DNA of 15,435 nt from an uncultured Pseudomonadota bacterium (lineage in GTDB: Bacteria > Pseudomonadota > Gammaproteobacteria > Methylococcales > Methylomonadaceae). A program made the position numbers and the translations under genes. The notes beneath the pieces are model-generated. The model worked only from the letters and a program-made list of their open reading frames with translations. It had not been told where the DNA came from and ran no database searches. The stretch is from positions 1 to 15,435 of the forward strand of contig CAIUWU010000075.1 of assembly GCA_903902945.1 (NCBI GenBank), in the 5' to 3' direction. Within the stretch, counting starts at the first letter, position 1; each line of letters starts with the position of its first letter. Shown one piece after another: positions 7,028 to 14,218 of the stretch.

Positions 7028-7784
7028 AGTCACTATCCTGAAGAGGGGATAAATTGAGCCTTTGCTGAACCAGTTCGCGAATGTCTGCTTCAGGGTCGGC
7101 CAGCAAACCGGGCAGATGCTCGGGCGCAGCCCGCTGGGCGGCGGTATAGCGAACTAACCAGTCGGCATCGTTCAACAACGCGACCGCTCCCTCAGGCGGC
7201 AGCCGCTCTGCCACGATCCGCCGCACATCGGCCGAAACATCATGAATCATCAGTCCCAGACTAACTTCGGGCAAACGCTGGGCCACGCACTTACGCACCT
7301 GTAAATCGTCATCTTTGATCAGCCGGAACAAACGGCCAATCGGCAAACGCCTGGCCACTGACAGGCGCACGATATAGTCACTATCGGTTGCCATTTGCTC
7401 TAGAAACTCGAGTTCGATACGACTGGCTACGGTCATCCTGACTTCGCGGTCGGGATCATGAATCCAGGTTTGCAACTGATGCACCGGTAACCGATAGGCC
7501 ACTACCCGACGCACGACTTCATCTTCGTCGTCGATCAGTGCCTGCAGGGATTTTTCCGGCGCGTAGCGAGCGGCGATAGCGCGCCGCTCCCAAAAGGGAT
7601 CTTGCAGATAATCAATGGCGTACTGACTATTGACGCGAAAAAACCGGTCAATTTGCCGGCCGCTTTCCACCAGAACACAGGTGTCACCGAGCATACATCG
7701 GCCCATCAGCAAGGTCTTGTGCCGGAAACGGCACAGACGGCAATCGGCTTGAGGCAGCACCAGGTCAGGATCAGACTGGGTCAT
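7020..7784 (-). CDS. LRV iron-sulfur repeat protein (LRV_FeS4 type), nif-linked
   Basis: 254 residues. The N-terminus carries C15-x2-C18-x11-C30-x5-C36, the four-cysteine [4Fe-4S] module of the leucine-rich-repeat-variant family first described from the Azotobacter vinelandii nif region. From about residue 60 to the end there are about eight tandem repeats of roughly 24 residues with the pattern D-x4-VRx-x-VAxRLP-x-x-x-L-x-x-L (e.g. DDEDEVVRRVVAYRLP, KDDDLQVRKCVAQRLP, HDVSADVRRIVAERLP), which fold as an alternating-helix solenoid. A role in protein-protein contact with an attached cluster is likely, but the exact function in nitrogen fixation is not established. It starts 6 bp after the stop of the preceding small gene and overlaps the next gene, so the three form one translational unit. 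Confidence 0.92.
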   Translation of the reverse strand: MTQSDPDLVLPQADCRLCRFRHKTLLMGRCMLGDTCVLVESGRQIDRFFRVNSQYAIDYLQDPFWERRAIAARYAPEKSLQALIDDEDEVVRRVVAYRLPVHQLQTWIHDPDREVRMTVASRIELEFLEQMATDSDYIVRLSVARRLPIGRLFRLIKDDDLQVRKCVAQRLPEVSLGLMIHDVSADVRRIVAERLPPEGAVALLNDADWLVRYTAAQRAAPEHLPGLLADPEADIRELVQQRLNLSPLQDSDYD

Positions 7785-7790
7785 AACGAT

Positions 7791-8057
7791 TTAATCGGCA
7801 ATCACTTCAGCAATGACCACACCGGTGGCATGTTCGTATTGCCGGGTCAGACATAAACAATGCTCACGCCCGTCAACCAGATACAGATTAAACGCCAGGG
7901 TGCTCAATACCGGTTCCTGATTGGGAATATCGTCTTCCATACAATACGTGAAATGAATTTGCGGATATTGCAGCCGAAGAGCGGAAATGACTTGTTCGCT
8001 TAATGGCTGCGTGTCAATAAACTCGCTGATAAGCTGTAATTGTTGCGGATCAATCAT
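7791..8057 (-). CDS. Small nif-associated protein, probably DUF6129 family
   Basis: 88-residue soluble acidic protein: an N-terminal helix-rich part (PQQLQLISEFIDTQPLSEQVISALRLQYPQIHFTYC) and a C-terminal beta-rich part (FNLYLVDGREHCLCLTRQYEHATGVVIAEVI). I associate this pattern, from memory, with the short DUF6129 proteins found in nif clusters; the biochemical role is unknown. The ATG at 8055-8057 is preferred over a TTG immediately before it; GGGGTG lies about 7 bases upstream. It is 84 bp downstream of the ferredoxin gene, with a strong hairpin in between, and 6 bp before the LRV gene. Confidence 0.8.
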   Translation of the reverse strand: MIDPQQLQLISEFIDTQPLSEQVISALRLQYPQIHFTYCMEDDIPNQEPVLSTLAFNLYLVDGREHCLCLTRQYEHATGVVIAEVIAD

Positions 8058-8094
8058 CAAACACCCCGGTTTCCATTAAATTACGGCCAACCCC

Positions 8095-8115
8095 GCAGGG
8101 CAGCGAATGCCCTGC
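8095..8115 (-). terminator. Perfect 8-bp hairpin between ferredoxin gene and small nif gene
   Basis: GCAGGGCA (8095-8102) and TGCCCTGC (8108-8115) pair perfectly across a 5-base loop. No U-run follows on the minus strand (GGGG follows), so it is more likely an mRNA-stabilising or processing structure, or a partial terminator that splits nifHDKT-fdx from the last three genes. Confidence 0.55.
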
Positions 8116-8141
8116 TTGTCGCCATCATCAAATCAGCACGC

Positions 8142-8342
8142 TCAGGCCACCAATGGCAGGATGCAGTTATCGATCGGACAGACTTTGACGCACTGCGGCA
8201 CGTCATAATCGCCATTACATTCAGTACAGGTTTTTTTGTTGATTTCAAAAACCACGGCGCCTTCCTTGATCGAGTCGGTAGGACAAACCGGTTTGCAATC
8301 ACCGCAGGAAATACATTCATCAGCAACAATATATAAAGCCAT
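8142..8342 (-). CDS. 2[4Fe-4S] ferredoxin, Allochromatium (Alvin) type
   Basis: 66-residue electron carrier. The first cluster motif is C10-x2-C13-x2-C16-x3-C20-P. The second is C39-x2-C42-x8-C51-x3-C55-P, whose 8-residue insertion marks the Alvin-type low-potential ferredoxins. A ninth Cys is at 60. Its place right after nifT (12 bp gap) suggests that it passes electrons to nitrogenase reductase or to cofactor assembly enzymes. SD AGGAG lies about 8 bases before the ATG. Several nif ferredoxins share this fold, so I give no gene symbol. Confidence 0.93.
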   Translation of the reverse strand: MALYIVADECISCGDCKPVCPTDSIKEGAVVFEINKKTCTECNGDYDVPQCVKVCPIDNCILPLVA

Positions 8343-8354
8343 AACACTCTCCTT

Positions 8355-8567
8355 CTATAAACGTTTTGCTTGCAGCGTCGTAGGAATCTTGGGCGGCTCG
8401 GCCAGCAGTTCGAAGTAATAGCGTGAACCATCACCTAGCACCACTTCCCCACCCCATTTATCAGCACTATCAAATTCAATCGATTCGATGGTTTCTTCCA
8501 GATCTTTTTTGGCAATATAAAACAGCAACTTGCCATCTTCCCGCCTTCTTAACATCACGCTGGGCAT
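8355..8567 (-). CDS. nifT: Nitrogen fixation protein NifT (FixU)
   Basis: 70-residue protein of the NifT/FixU family. The start MPSVMLRRREDGKLLFYIAKKDLEETIESIEF and the middle WGGEVVLGDGSRYYFE are characteristic. The family is a short beta-rich domain of undefined role in nitrogenase maturation and is usually dispensable. It lies 97 bp after nifK, with a strong hairpin in the gap, and 12 bp before the ferredoxin gene. GGAG lies 10 bases before the ATG. Confidence 0.95.
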   Translation of the reverse strand: MPSVMLRRREDGKLLFYIAKKDLEETIESIEFDSADKWGGEVVLGDGSRYYFELLAEPPKIPTTLQAKRL

Positions 8568-8589
8568 GATAATTTCTCCAAATCAGAGA

Positions 8590-8621
8590 GATCCGGCCAG
8601 CCTTGACAGACTGACCGGATC
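8590..8621 (-). terminator. Hairpin between nifK and nifT
   Basis: Arms 8590-8600 and 8611-8621 with a 10-base loop. In the minus-strand RNA all 11 positions pair (GAUCCGGUCAG with CUGGCCGGAUC), one of them as G-U. In the plus-strand RNA that position would be an A-C mismatch. No U-run follows, so a role in 3'-end stabilisation or processing of nifHDK mRNA is more likely than full termination. Confidence 0.65.
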
Positions 8622-8664
8622 CGCTTGCTTTCAGGATCGATGATCCAAGCACAGGATGATGAGA

Positions 8665-10236
8665 CTAACGGACCAGGTCGTAGTTGTAATCGGTGGTTCC
8701 CATGCCTCGGGTTTCTTTGTCCAACTGTTCAAGAACCGAATTCACCAGTGTGGTCAGGATGTACATGGCACCTTCATAACCCAGTGTGGTCATGCGGTGC
8801 AGGTGATGGCGATCAAAAATCGGAAACCCAATCCGGATCAGCGGCACCTCAAACTGCTCGCCTTTGTACAAGGTATCGCGCTGAATGAATTTGCCGTAGG
8901 AGTTGCCAATCATGAAGTCCGGTTTATTGGTGAACATCAGTGACCGGAAATGCCATAAATCCTTACCGATATGCACACTGGCATTCTGACCATAAGGCGA
9001 GGCGCTCAGCACTTCTTCACAGGCTTTTTTCCAGCGTTTGTTTGCATGATTGACCAACACATCGGTTACTTCCGCTCCCAGCTCCAGCAGAAATTTGGTC
9101 ATACCCAAAGCAAAGTCGGCATCACCATACAGCGCAAATTTTTTGCCGTGCAACCAGGCATGCGAGTCCGTCATCATGTCGACCAGACGGCCCCGCTCGA
9201 TTTCCAGTGACTTGGGAACCGGCTTACCGCTCAGCTCAGCAATTTTCATCACCAAAGCATCAGTCCACTCCAGTCCCATCGGAATATTCAGCTTGGGCAC
9301 GTCATGCTGCCAAGTGGTTTGTAGATACTTTTTGGTTTTTTCCAGCTGCCAGGGCTGCAGCAGAATAGTGTCGATAGCATTCGGTGCCTGTTTGACTTCA
9401 TCTATCGTGGTGCCTCCGGCATACAAGCGGAATTCACCATCCGCCGGCGTATCGAGTACTTCGGTCGGATCGCTCAACAGCGTGTAATCAACGCCGAACT
9501 CTTTCATCATCCGATGGATTACCCGGAAGTTACCCAGATAAGTCTCGAAACCCGGTACGAAATTGATCTTGCCGCTGGAACCGACTTCTTTATCGCCCAT
9601 TTCATTCAGAGTGAAATAACGGGCAATACCTTCAAACATATTGTCCCAGCCAGTGGTATGGCTACCAACGAAGCTAGGCGTATGGGCAAACGGCACCGGA
9701 AATTCCTGCTCGATAAAGCCTTCATTTTTGGAGTTATTGATGAAAGCATTCAAGTCGTCACCAATCACCTCGGCCATACAGGTGGTCGATACCGCAATCA
9801 TCGCCGGCTTGTAGAGTGCCTTGGCATTTTCCAGACCGGCCATCATATTTTTCTGGCCGCCGAATACCGCTGCATCTTCGGTCATCGAATCCGACACACA
9901 AGCAATCGGCTCTTTGAAATGGCGATTGAAGTAAGTCCGGAAATAAGCCACACAGCCTTGTGAGCCGTGGACATACGGCATGGTTTTTTCAAAACCCAGC
10001 GCACACAGCACCGCCCCCAGTGGCTGACAGGCTTTGGCCGGATTCACGGTCAAGGCTTCACGATTAAAATTGATTTCCTTGTATTCCTGGGTAGTGGTCC
10101 ACTGGAATACTTCATCTATCTGTTCCTGTGGATGACGCTCTTCGTAGAGTGCCCGTTTATTGGCCAGATTCTCTTTGTAATCGTCATTACGAAATAAAGG
10201 ATAGCTGGGCTGAATATTGTCAACTTGTTGGCTCAT
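8665..10236 (-). CDS. nifK: Nitrogenase molybdenum-iron protein beta chain NifK
   Basis: Beta subunit of the MoFe protein (dinitrogenase). It shares the P-cluster with NifD and docks NifH. The 523 residues match the Azotobacter-type length. The P-cluster ligands are at C70 (NPAKACQPLG), C95 (HGSQGCVAYFR) and C153 (VSTTCMAEVIGDD), with the P-cluster Ser near 189 (HTPSFVGSH). The segment GFPIFDRHHLHRMTTLGYEGA near the C-terminus is also typical. AGGAG lies 7 bases before the ATG. It lies 144 bp downstream of nifD, separated by a 12-bp hairpin, in the nifHDKT transcript. Confidence 0.99.
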   Translation of the reverse strand: MSQQVDNIQPSYPLFRNDDYKENLANKRALYEERHPQEQIDEVFQWTTTQEYKEINFNREALTVNPAKACQPLGAVLCALGFEKTMPYVHGSQGCVAYFRTYFNRHFKEPIACVSDSMTEDAAVFGGQKNMMAGLENAKALYKPAMIAVSTTCMAEVIGDDLNAFINNSKNEGFIEQEFPVPFAHTPSFVGSHTTGWDNMFEGIARYFTLNEMGDKEVGSSGKINFVPGFETYLGNFRVIHRMMKEFGVDYTLLSDPTEVLDTPADGEFRLYAGGTTIDEVKQAPNAIDTILLQPWQLEKTKKYLQTTWQHDVPKLNIPMGLEWTDALVMKIAELSGKPVPKSLEIERGRLVDMMTDSHAWLHGKKFALYGDADFALGMTKFLLELGAEVTDVLVNHANKRWKKACEEVLSASPYGQNASVHIGKDLWHFRSLMFTNKPDFMIGNSYGKFIQRDTLYKGEQFEVPLIRIGFPIFDRHHLHRMTTLGYEGAMYILTTLVNSVLEQLDKETRGMGTTDYNYDLVR

Positions 10237-10328
10237 GATCTTCTCCTAAACGCGCCACCAATTTGTGGACCGGCGTTGGTTGGATATTGTCGGGCCGGCT
10301 ATTGCCAACCCGCACAGATTGATAAGGG

Positions 10329-10365
10329 CAGCAATCGGGCGACATACACGGTGGCCCAATTGCTG
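10329..10365 (-). terminator. Hairpin between nifD and nifK
   Basis: Arms 10329-10340 and 10354-10365 with a 13-base loop. On the minus strand CAGCAAUUGGGC pairs with GCCCGAUUGCUG over 12 positions including one U-G. The plus-strand RNA would have a C-A mismatch there. No U-run follows. Likely mRNA stabilisation or processing between nifD and nifK. Confidence 0.65.
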
Positions 10366-10380
10366 TAATGCCTGGCCTGG

Positions 10381-11859
10381 TTACGCGACGGCTTTGACCG
10401 CCTCACTGGCGGCCTGGGTTTTCCAGGGCGCCTTGATGTTCTTCCAGCAAGGATTGTTGATGGTCATATCCATATCGCGGGCGAAAATCGCAAAACCATC
10501 GTAACCATGATAGGGACCGGAATAATCCCAGGAATGCATCTGCCGGAACGGCACTCCCATTTTCTGGAAGATGTATTTCTCTTTGATGCCTGAGCCAATC
10601 AGATCCGGCTGAACCCGTTTGACGAACTCTTCAAACTCATAACCGGTGACATCGTCATACAACAGGGTGGCGTTACCCATTTCCTTGATGGTGCGGTCGT
10701 AATCGTCGTTATGCGCAAATTCATAACCGGTACCAACCACTTCCATACCCAGATCTTCATAGGCACCAATCACATGGCGCGGCCGCAAACCGCCGACATA
10801 AAGCATGACCCGTTTACCTTCCAGACGCGGACGATATTTGGCAATTACTGCGTCATATTCAGCTTTATAACGTTCAATCACCCGTTCTGCGCCAGCCTGA
10901 ATGGTTTCGTCGAAATGGGCAGCAATTTTGCGTAAGGATTCTGCAATTTTGGTAGGACCGAAAAAATTATATTCAATCCAGGGAATGCTGTACTTTTCTT
11001 CCATATGCCGGGCGATATAGTTCATCGAACGGTAGCAGTGGATCAGATTGAGTTTGACTTTCGGGGTTTTTTCGATCTCGGCGATGGTGCCATCACCCGA
11101 CCATTGCGCAACCACGCGCAGCCCCATTTCTTCGAGCAGGGTCCGTGACGCCCAGGCATCACCGCCGATGTTGTAGTCACCAATCACCGCCACATCGTAT
11201 GGCGTGGTAGGAAAGCTATCATCGCCATCACGGTTTTCCAGCACCCAGTCACGGATGGCGTCGTTGGCAATGTGATGCCCCAAGGACTGGGATACGCCGC
11301 GGAAGCCTTCGCAACGCACCGGCACGATGGTTTTTTCATGTTCTTTGGCTTTTACTTTAGAAACCGCCTCGATATCGTCACCGATCAGACCAATCGGACA
11401 TTCCGACTGAATCGAGATACCTTTGTTGAGCGGAAACAGTACTTCGATTTCATCAATGATTTTGGCCAGCTTTTTGTCACCGCCAAACACGATATCCTTT
11501 TCAGTGAAATCGGAAGTGAAATTCATGGTACCGAAAGTATTAACCCCAGTAGTACCAACATAATAGTTACGGCGACCGGCACGCGAATACTGACCGCAAC
11601 CGACCGGACCGTGGGAAATATGAATCATGTCTTTGATCGGCCCCCAGACCACCCCTTTGGAACCGGCATAAGCACAACCGCGGATGGTCATGACCCCGGG
11701 CAGGGACTTACGGTTGGATGTAATGCATTTGTTTGCCTTTTCCAGACTCTGATCATTGACGGCCAAATGTTTGGCGCGATCTTTTTTAGCTTTTTCGGGA
11801 TAGACTTCCAGCACTTCCTGAATCAGCGCTTCGGTCTCTTCTCTTGTCATGTCTGCCAT
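10381..11859 (-). CDS. nifD: Nitrogenase molybdenum-iron protein alpha chain NifD
   Basis: Alpha subunit of dinitrogenase; it carries FeMo-co, the site of N2 reduction. With the start at the ATG 11857-11859 it has 492 residues, and the key residues fall at the same numbers as in Azotobacter NifD: P-cluster Cys 62, 88 and 154; FeMo-co ligands Cys275 (LIHCYRSMN) and His442 (RQMHSWDYSG); active-site Val70, Gln191 and His195. The frame is open upstream to 12018 inside nifH, but that start is rejected because AGGAGG lies 8 bases before the 11859 ATG and MADMTREETEALIQEVLEVYPEKA is the usual N-terminus. His442 with the GPIKDM and GVNTFGTMNFTSDF segments identify the Mo enzyme rather than VnfD or AnfD. 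Confidence 0.99.
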   Translation of the reverse strand: MADMTREETEALIQEVLEVYPEKAKKDRAKHLAVNDQSLEKANKCITSNRKSLPGVMTIRGCAYAGSKGVVWGPIKDMIHISHGPVGCGQYSRAGRRNYYVGTTGVNTFGTMNFTSDFTEKDIVFGGDKKLAKIIDEIEVLFPLNKGISIQSECPIGLIGDDIEAVSKVKAKEHEKTIVPVRCEGFRGVSQSLGHHIANDAIRDWVLENRDGDDSFPTTPYDVAVIGDYNIGGDAWASRTLLEEMGLRVVAQWSGDGTIAEIEKTPKVKLNLIHCYRSMNYIARHMEEKYSIPWIEYNFFGPTKIAESLRKIAAHFDETIQAGAERVIERYKAEYDAVIAKYRPRLEGKRVMLYVGGLRPRHVIGAYEDLGMEVVGTGYEFAHNDDYDRTIKEMGNATLLYDDVTGYEFEEFVKRVQPDLIGSGIKEKYIFQKMGVPFRQMHSWDYSGPYHGYDGFAIFARDMDMTINNPCWKNIKAPWKTQAASEAVKAVA

Positions 11860-11931
11860 GATGTTATCCTCCTTTGGGCGTGGGTAATCTCCCAACTGAC
11901 CCGTTACGGGAATCGTGAACTCGATCGGGTT

Positions 11932-11960
11932 CAGGCTGGGTAAATGCCTCACCCAGCCTG
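11932..11960 (-). terminator. Hairpin between nifH and nifD
   Basis: CAGGCTGGGT (11932-11941) and ACCCAGCCTG (11951-11960) form a perfect 10-bp stem with a 9-base loop, starting 8 bases after the nifH stop. A smaller palindrome (CCCGT-A-ACGGG) follows near 11910. Stem-loops here are known in other diazotrophs to protect nifH mRNA and raise NifH over NifDK; that role is inferred here. Confidence 0.75.
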
Positions 11961-11968
11961 CACAGGTT

Positions 11969-12850
11969 TTAAGCGCTGGCTTCGGCAGCCGCTGTTTTAC
12001 CAACGATGCTTTCGTCAACTTCTTCCATGATGCCGAATTCCATCAGCAAGTCTTCCAGCTCATCCATAGAAATCGGGGTAGGAATGACCAGATTTTTGTT
12101 GCTGATAATTTTGCTGGCCAGATCACGGTACTCTTGCGCCTGCTTGGCGGTAGGCTCGTATTCGATTACTGTCATACGGCGAATTTCAGCGCGCTGTACC
12201 ACGTTGTCACGAGGAACGAAATGAATCATGTGACTGCCCAAACGTGATGCCAGTTCCATGATCAGCTCATCTTCGCGGGCAGTATTACGGCTGTTACAAA
12301 TCAAACCGGCTAAACGCACACCGCCTGAGTTGGCGTATTTAACGATACCCTTGGCAATATTGTTGGCGGCATACATCGCCATCATTTCACCGGAGCAGAC
12401 AATATAAATTTCCTGGGCCTTGTTTTCGCGGATCGGCATCGCAAAGCCACCGCAAACCACGTCACCCAGTACGTCGTAGAACACGAAATCCAGATCGTCG
12501 GTATAAGCGCCTTCCTCTTCCAAAAAGTTAATCGCAGTAATAACACCGCGACCGGCGCAACCTACTCCAGGCTCGGGACCGCCAGACTCAACGCATTTAA
12601 TATCGCGATAGCCCACTTTTAAAACATCTTCCAGCTCCAGATCTTCGACGCTGCCGGCATCGGCGGCCATCTGCATGATGGAATTTTGCGCCTTGGCGTG
12701 CAGAATCAGACGGGTAGAATCGGCTTTTGGATCGCAACCGACGATCATGACTTTTTTGCCCAGCTCAGCCAGACCGGCAACCAGATTTTGAGTGGTGGTG
12801 GACTTTCCGATACCACCTTTACCGTAAATAGCACATTGACGTAATGCCAT
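11969..12850 (-). CDS. nifH: Nitrogenase iron protein NifH
   Basis: Dinitrogenase reductase, a homodimeric ATPase that donates electrons to NifDK and also takes part in FeMo-co and P-cluster assembly. 293 residues. Walker A is GKGGIGKST (10-18), switch I region CDPKADSTRLI (39-49), the [4Fe-4S] ligands are Cys98 and Cys133 (numbering includes Met1), and DVLGDVVCGGFAMP is switch II. Arg101 in GCAGRGVITAI is the residue that DraT ADP-ribosylates in organisms that have that switch; no draT or draG is in the window. AGAGGAG lies about 7 bases before the ATG. It is the first gene of the operon, behind a strong sigma-54 promoter. Confidence 0.99.
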   Translation of the reverse strand: MALRQCAIYGKGGIGKSTTTQNLVAGLAELGKKVMIVGCDPKADSTRLILHAKAQNSIMQMAADAGSVEDLELEDVLKVGYRDIKCVESGGPEPGVGCAGRGVITAINFLEEEGAYTDDLDFVFYDVLGDVVCGGFAMPIRENKAQEIYIVCSGEMMAMYAANNIAKGIVKYANSGGVRLAGLICNSRNTAREDELIMELASRLGSHMIHFVPRDNVVQRAEIRRMTVIEYEPTAKQAQEYRDLASKIISNKNLVIPTPISMDELEDLLMEFGIMEEVDESIVGKTAAAEASA

Positions 12851-12897
12851 GGTTTTCTCCTCTTGTGGGGCGTGTTGTTAATGACAATCCTGATAAA

Positions 12898-12912
12898 GCA
12901 ACGACCGTGCCA
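12898..12912 (-). promoter_or_regulatory. Sigma-54 (-24/-12) promoter of nifH
   Basis: On the minus strand TGGCAC-N5-TTGC, an exact match to the sigma-54 consensus, with GG and GC separated by 10 bases. It lies about 48 bases before the nifH ATG, leaving a leader of roughly 35 bases. With the TGT-N10-ACA sites upstream it indicates NifA-dependent transcription. Confidence 0.93.
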
Positions 12913-13008
12913 AACCACAAAAAATCTTCTAACCAGCTGTTTTTACAAGACTAAAAAATCCGCCCCTCCTGACTACAGCAGTGGCATACCCAACATTTTG
13001 TATGGAAA

Positions 13009-13024
13009 TGTCATATAGCCCACA
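13009..13024. promoter_or_regulatory. NifA upstream activator site 1
   Basis: TGT-CATATAGCCC-ACA matches the TGT-N10-ACA NifA consensus exactly. Its centre is about 105 bp upstream of the nifH -24 element, the usual distance. Confidence 0.8.
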
Positions 13025-13096
13025 GAGCCAAGCCGGCATTGAGCTATAGATAGCGACAGAACATCGACCAACAAAGCCACAGCCTTAAGTCGGGGT

Positions 13097-13112
13097 TGTG
13101 ACAAAACCGACA
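13097..13112. promoter_or_regulatory. NifA upstream activator site 2
   Basis: TGT-GACAAAACCG-ACA, a second exact TGT-N10-ACA. Its centre is about 193 bp from the nifH -24 and about 178 bp from the -24 of the divergent promoter, so it could serve either. The spacing to site 1 is 88 bp, about eight helical turns. Confidence 0.7.
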
Positions 13113-13280
13113 AGCCAGAACCGTCTTCAAAGCATACCCGGCAAGCTGGCCGGGCCAAGGCCTCCGAGCTTGCGGCAGGCGAGTACGGCGGCGCCAAGCC
13201 CGGCAATCACTGCTTTAGCAAGCATTCCAGTCACCGCTGATTCAACAACATTCCAGGTAAAAACATGCCGGCTGTAAAGC

Positions 13281-13296
13281 TGGTTTGATTATTGCT
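13281..13296 (+). promoter_or_regulatory. Candidate sigma-54 promoter of the SIR2-like gene
   Basis: TGGTTTG-N4-TTGCT keeps the GG and GC dinucleotides exactly 10 bases apart and the TTGC block. TTT replaces the usual CAC after GG, so it may be weaker than the nifH promoter. It lies 38 bases before the ATG at 13334. Confidence 0.55.
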
Positions 13297-13333
13297 ACTA
13301 GTGGATCAGCGGCTTTCTTAACAGGAGAATGAA

Positions 13334-14185
13334 ATGAACAACGCGCTAGTGTCTGAAATTCTGAGTGGTCTGTACGACAACCAAGTGGTGCCCTACCTGG
13401 GACCCGGAGTTTTGTTCGATGTCAAAAGCAAACTCAACGGCGCACCGATACCGGCCGATAGCGATAGCCTGATTCTGGCCATGAACGGTGGTAAACCGAT
13501 GGCGCCCAAGCTGATGTATGAATTTCCGCGGGCAGCGATGAATCAGGAATTAAAACGCGGTCGCAGTTTCGTGACGCAGTTTCTCGATAAAACCTATGAC
13601 CAGATGAAATGGTCACGCGCCGCAGTGCATAACTGGCTGAGTGAATGGAAACCCAATTATGTGATCGACATCAATCGTGACACCCAGCTACAAGACAGTT
13701 ATGCCGACGAAGAACATACCCTGGTAGTGGGTGCGGCCCGCATCATTGGCGATGATTACCGCTTTAAGATCTATCACTACGACCGACAGCATTATTTTGC
13801 AATCGATCAGACTCAGGTTGATCCGCGGCTGCCGGTTTTGTTCAAACCGATGGGTAGTCCCAGACCTCAATCCAACTATGTGGCATCGGATGCCGATTAT
13901 GTCGATTACATCACCGAACTGATGGGCGGTTTCGCGATACCGGAATTTCTGAAACAGTATCGTCAAGGTAAAAAATATTTATTACTGGGACTGGCGCTCA
14001 ACCGCGATTCTGAACGGATGGTCATGAGCGATATCGTTTATGGCGCTGCCGAACCGAAAGGCTGGTTTTTGCGAAAAAAACCGACCGACAAAGAACAGCG
14101 CTTTGCTGAACGACTGGGCTTCGAACTGATAGACGCCGATTGTCTGGATTTTCTGGAAATGGTCAATGCACGCAAGGCCGCCTGA
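13334..14185 (+). CDS. SIR2-like (SIR2_2 type) protein divergent from nifH
   Basis: 283-residue soluble protein. The N-terminal VVPYLGPGVL (18-27) matches the glycine-rich NAD-binding opening of SIR2-like domains. PNYVIDINRD (107-116) corresponds to the TTN-x-D motif, with Asn114 and Asp116 kept. VLFKPMGS (168-175) aligns to the LHG motif, with Met173 at the catalytic His position. KYLLLGLALNRDSERMV (214-230) matches the LLLG end segment of SIR2_2 domains. NAD binding is plausible, but classical deacylation looks doubtful. AGGAG lies 7 bases before the ATG. Its position opposite nifH with a candidate sigma-54 promoter suggests co-regulation with nitrogenase. The family assignment is from motif reading; the function is unknown. 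Confidence 0.8.
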   Translation: MNNALVSEILSGLYDNQVVPYLGPGVLFDVKSKLNGAPIPADSDSLILAMNGGKPMAPKLMYEFPRAAMNQELKRGRSFVTQFLDKTYDQMKWSRAAVHNWLSEWKPNYVIDINRDTQLQDSYADEEHTLVVGAARIIGDDYRFKIYHYDRQHYFAIDQTQVDPRLPVLFKPMGSPRPQSNYVASDADYVDYITELMGGFAIPEFLKQYRQGKKYLLLGLALNRDSERMVMSDIVYGAAEPKGWFLRKKPTDKEQRFAERLGFELIDADCLDFLEMVNARKAA

Positions 14186-14218
14186 GGCGATCATGGCTGG
14201 CTATCCTTAGATCACTAG

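Larger units (their letters stand above)
12851..13333. promoter_or_regulatory. Shared control region between nifH and the divergent SIR2-like gene
   Basis: This 483-bp gap has no convincing gene. It holds a sigma-54 promoter at each end, two TGT-N10-ACA NifA sites, and A/T tracts (12918-12925, 12943-12947, 12953-12958) between the nifH promoter and the first NifA site that could bend DNA or bind IHF, although I see no clean IHF consensus. A GC-rich stretch (13137-13200) includes a 6-bp hairpin CCCGGC/GCCGGG at 13137-13154. Confidence 0.7.

Noticed and set aside
11272..11943. A 223-codon plus-strand open frame opposite nifD
   Set aside because: Antisense to a fully conserved nifD; no SD and no recognisable domain.
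11860..12018. Extended N-terminus of NifD beginning inside nifH
   Set aside because: The usual NifD N-terminus and a strong AGGAGG support the start at 11859; the extension would run through the nifH-nifD hairpin.
12973..13206. A 77-codon minus-strand open frame in the nifH upstream region
   Set aside because: It overlaps both NifA sites, has no SD, and reads like GC-rich non-coding sequence.
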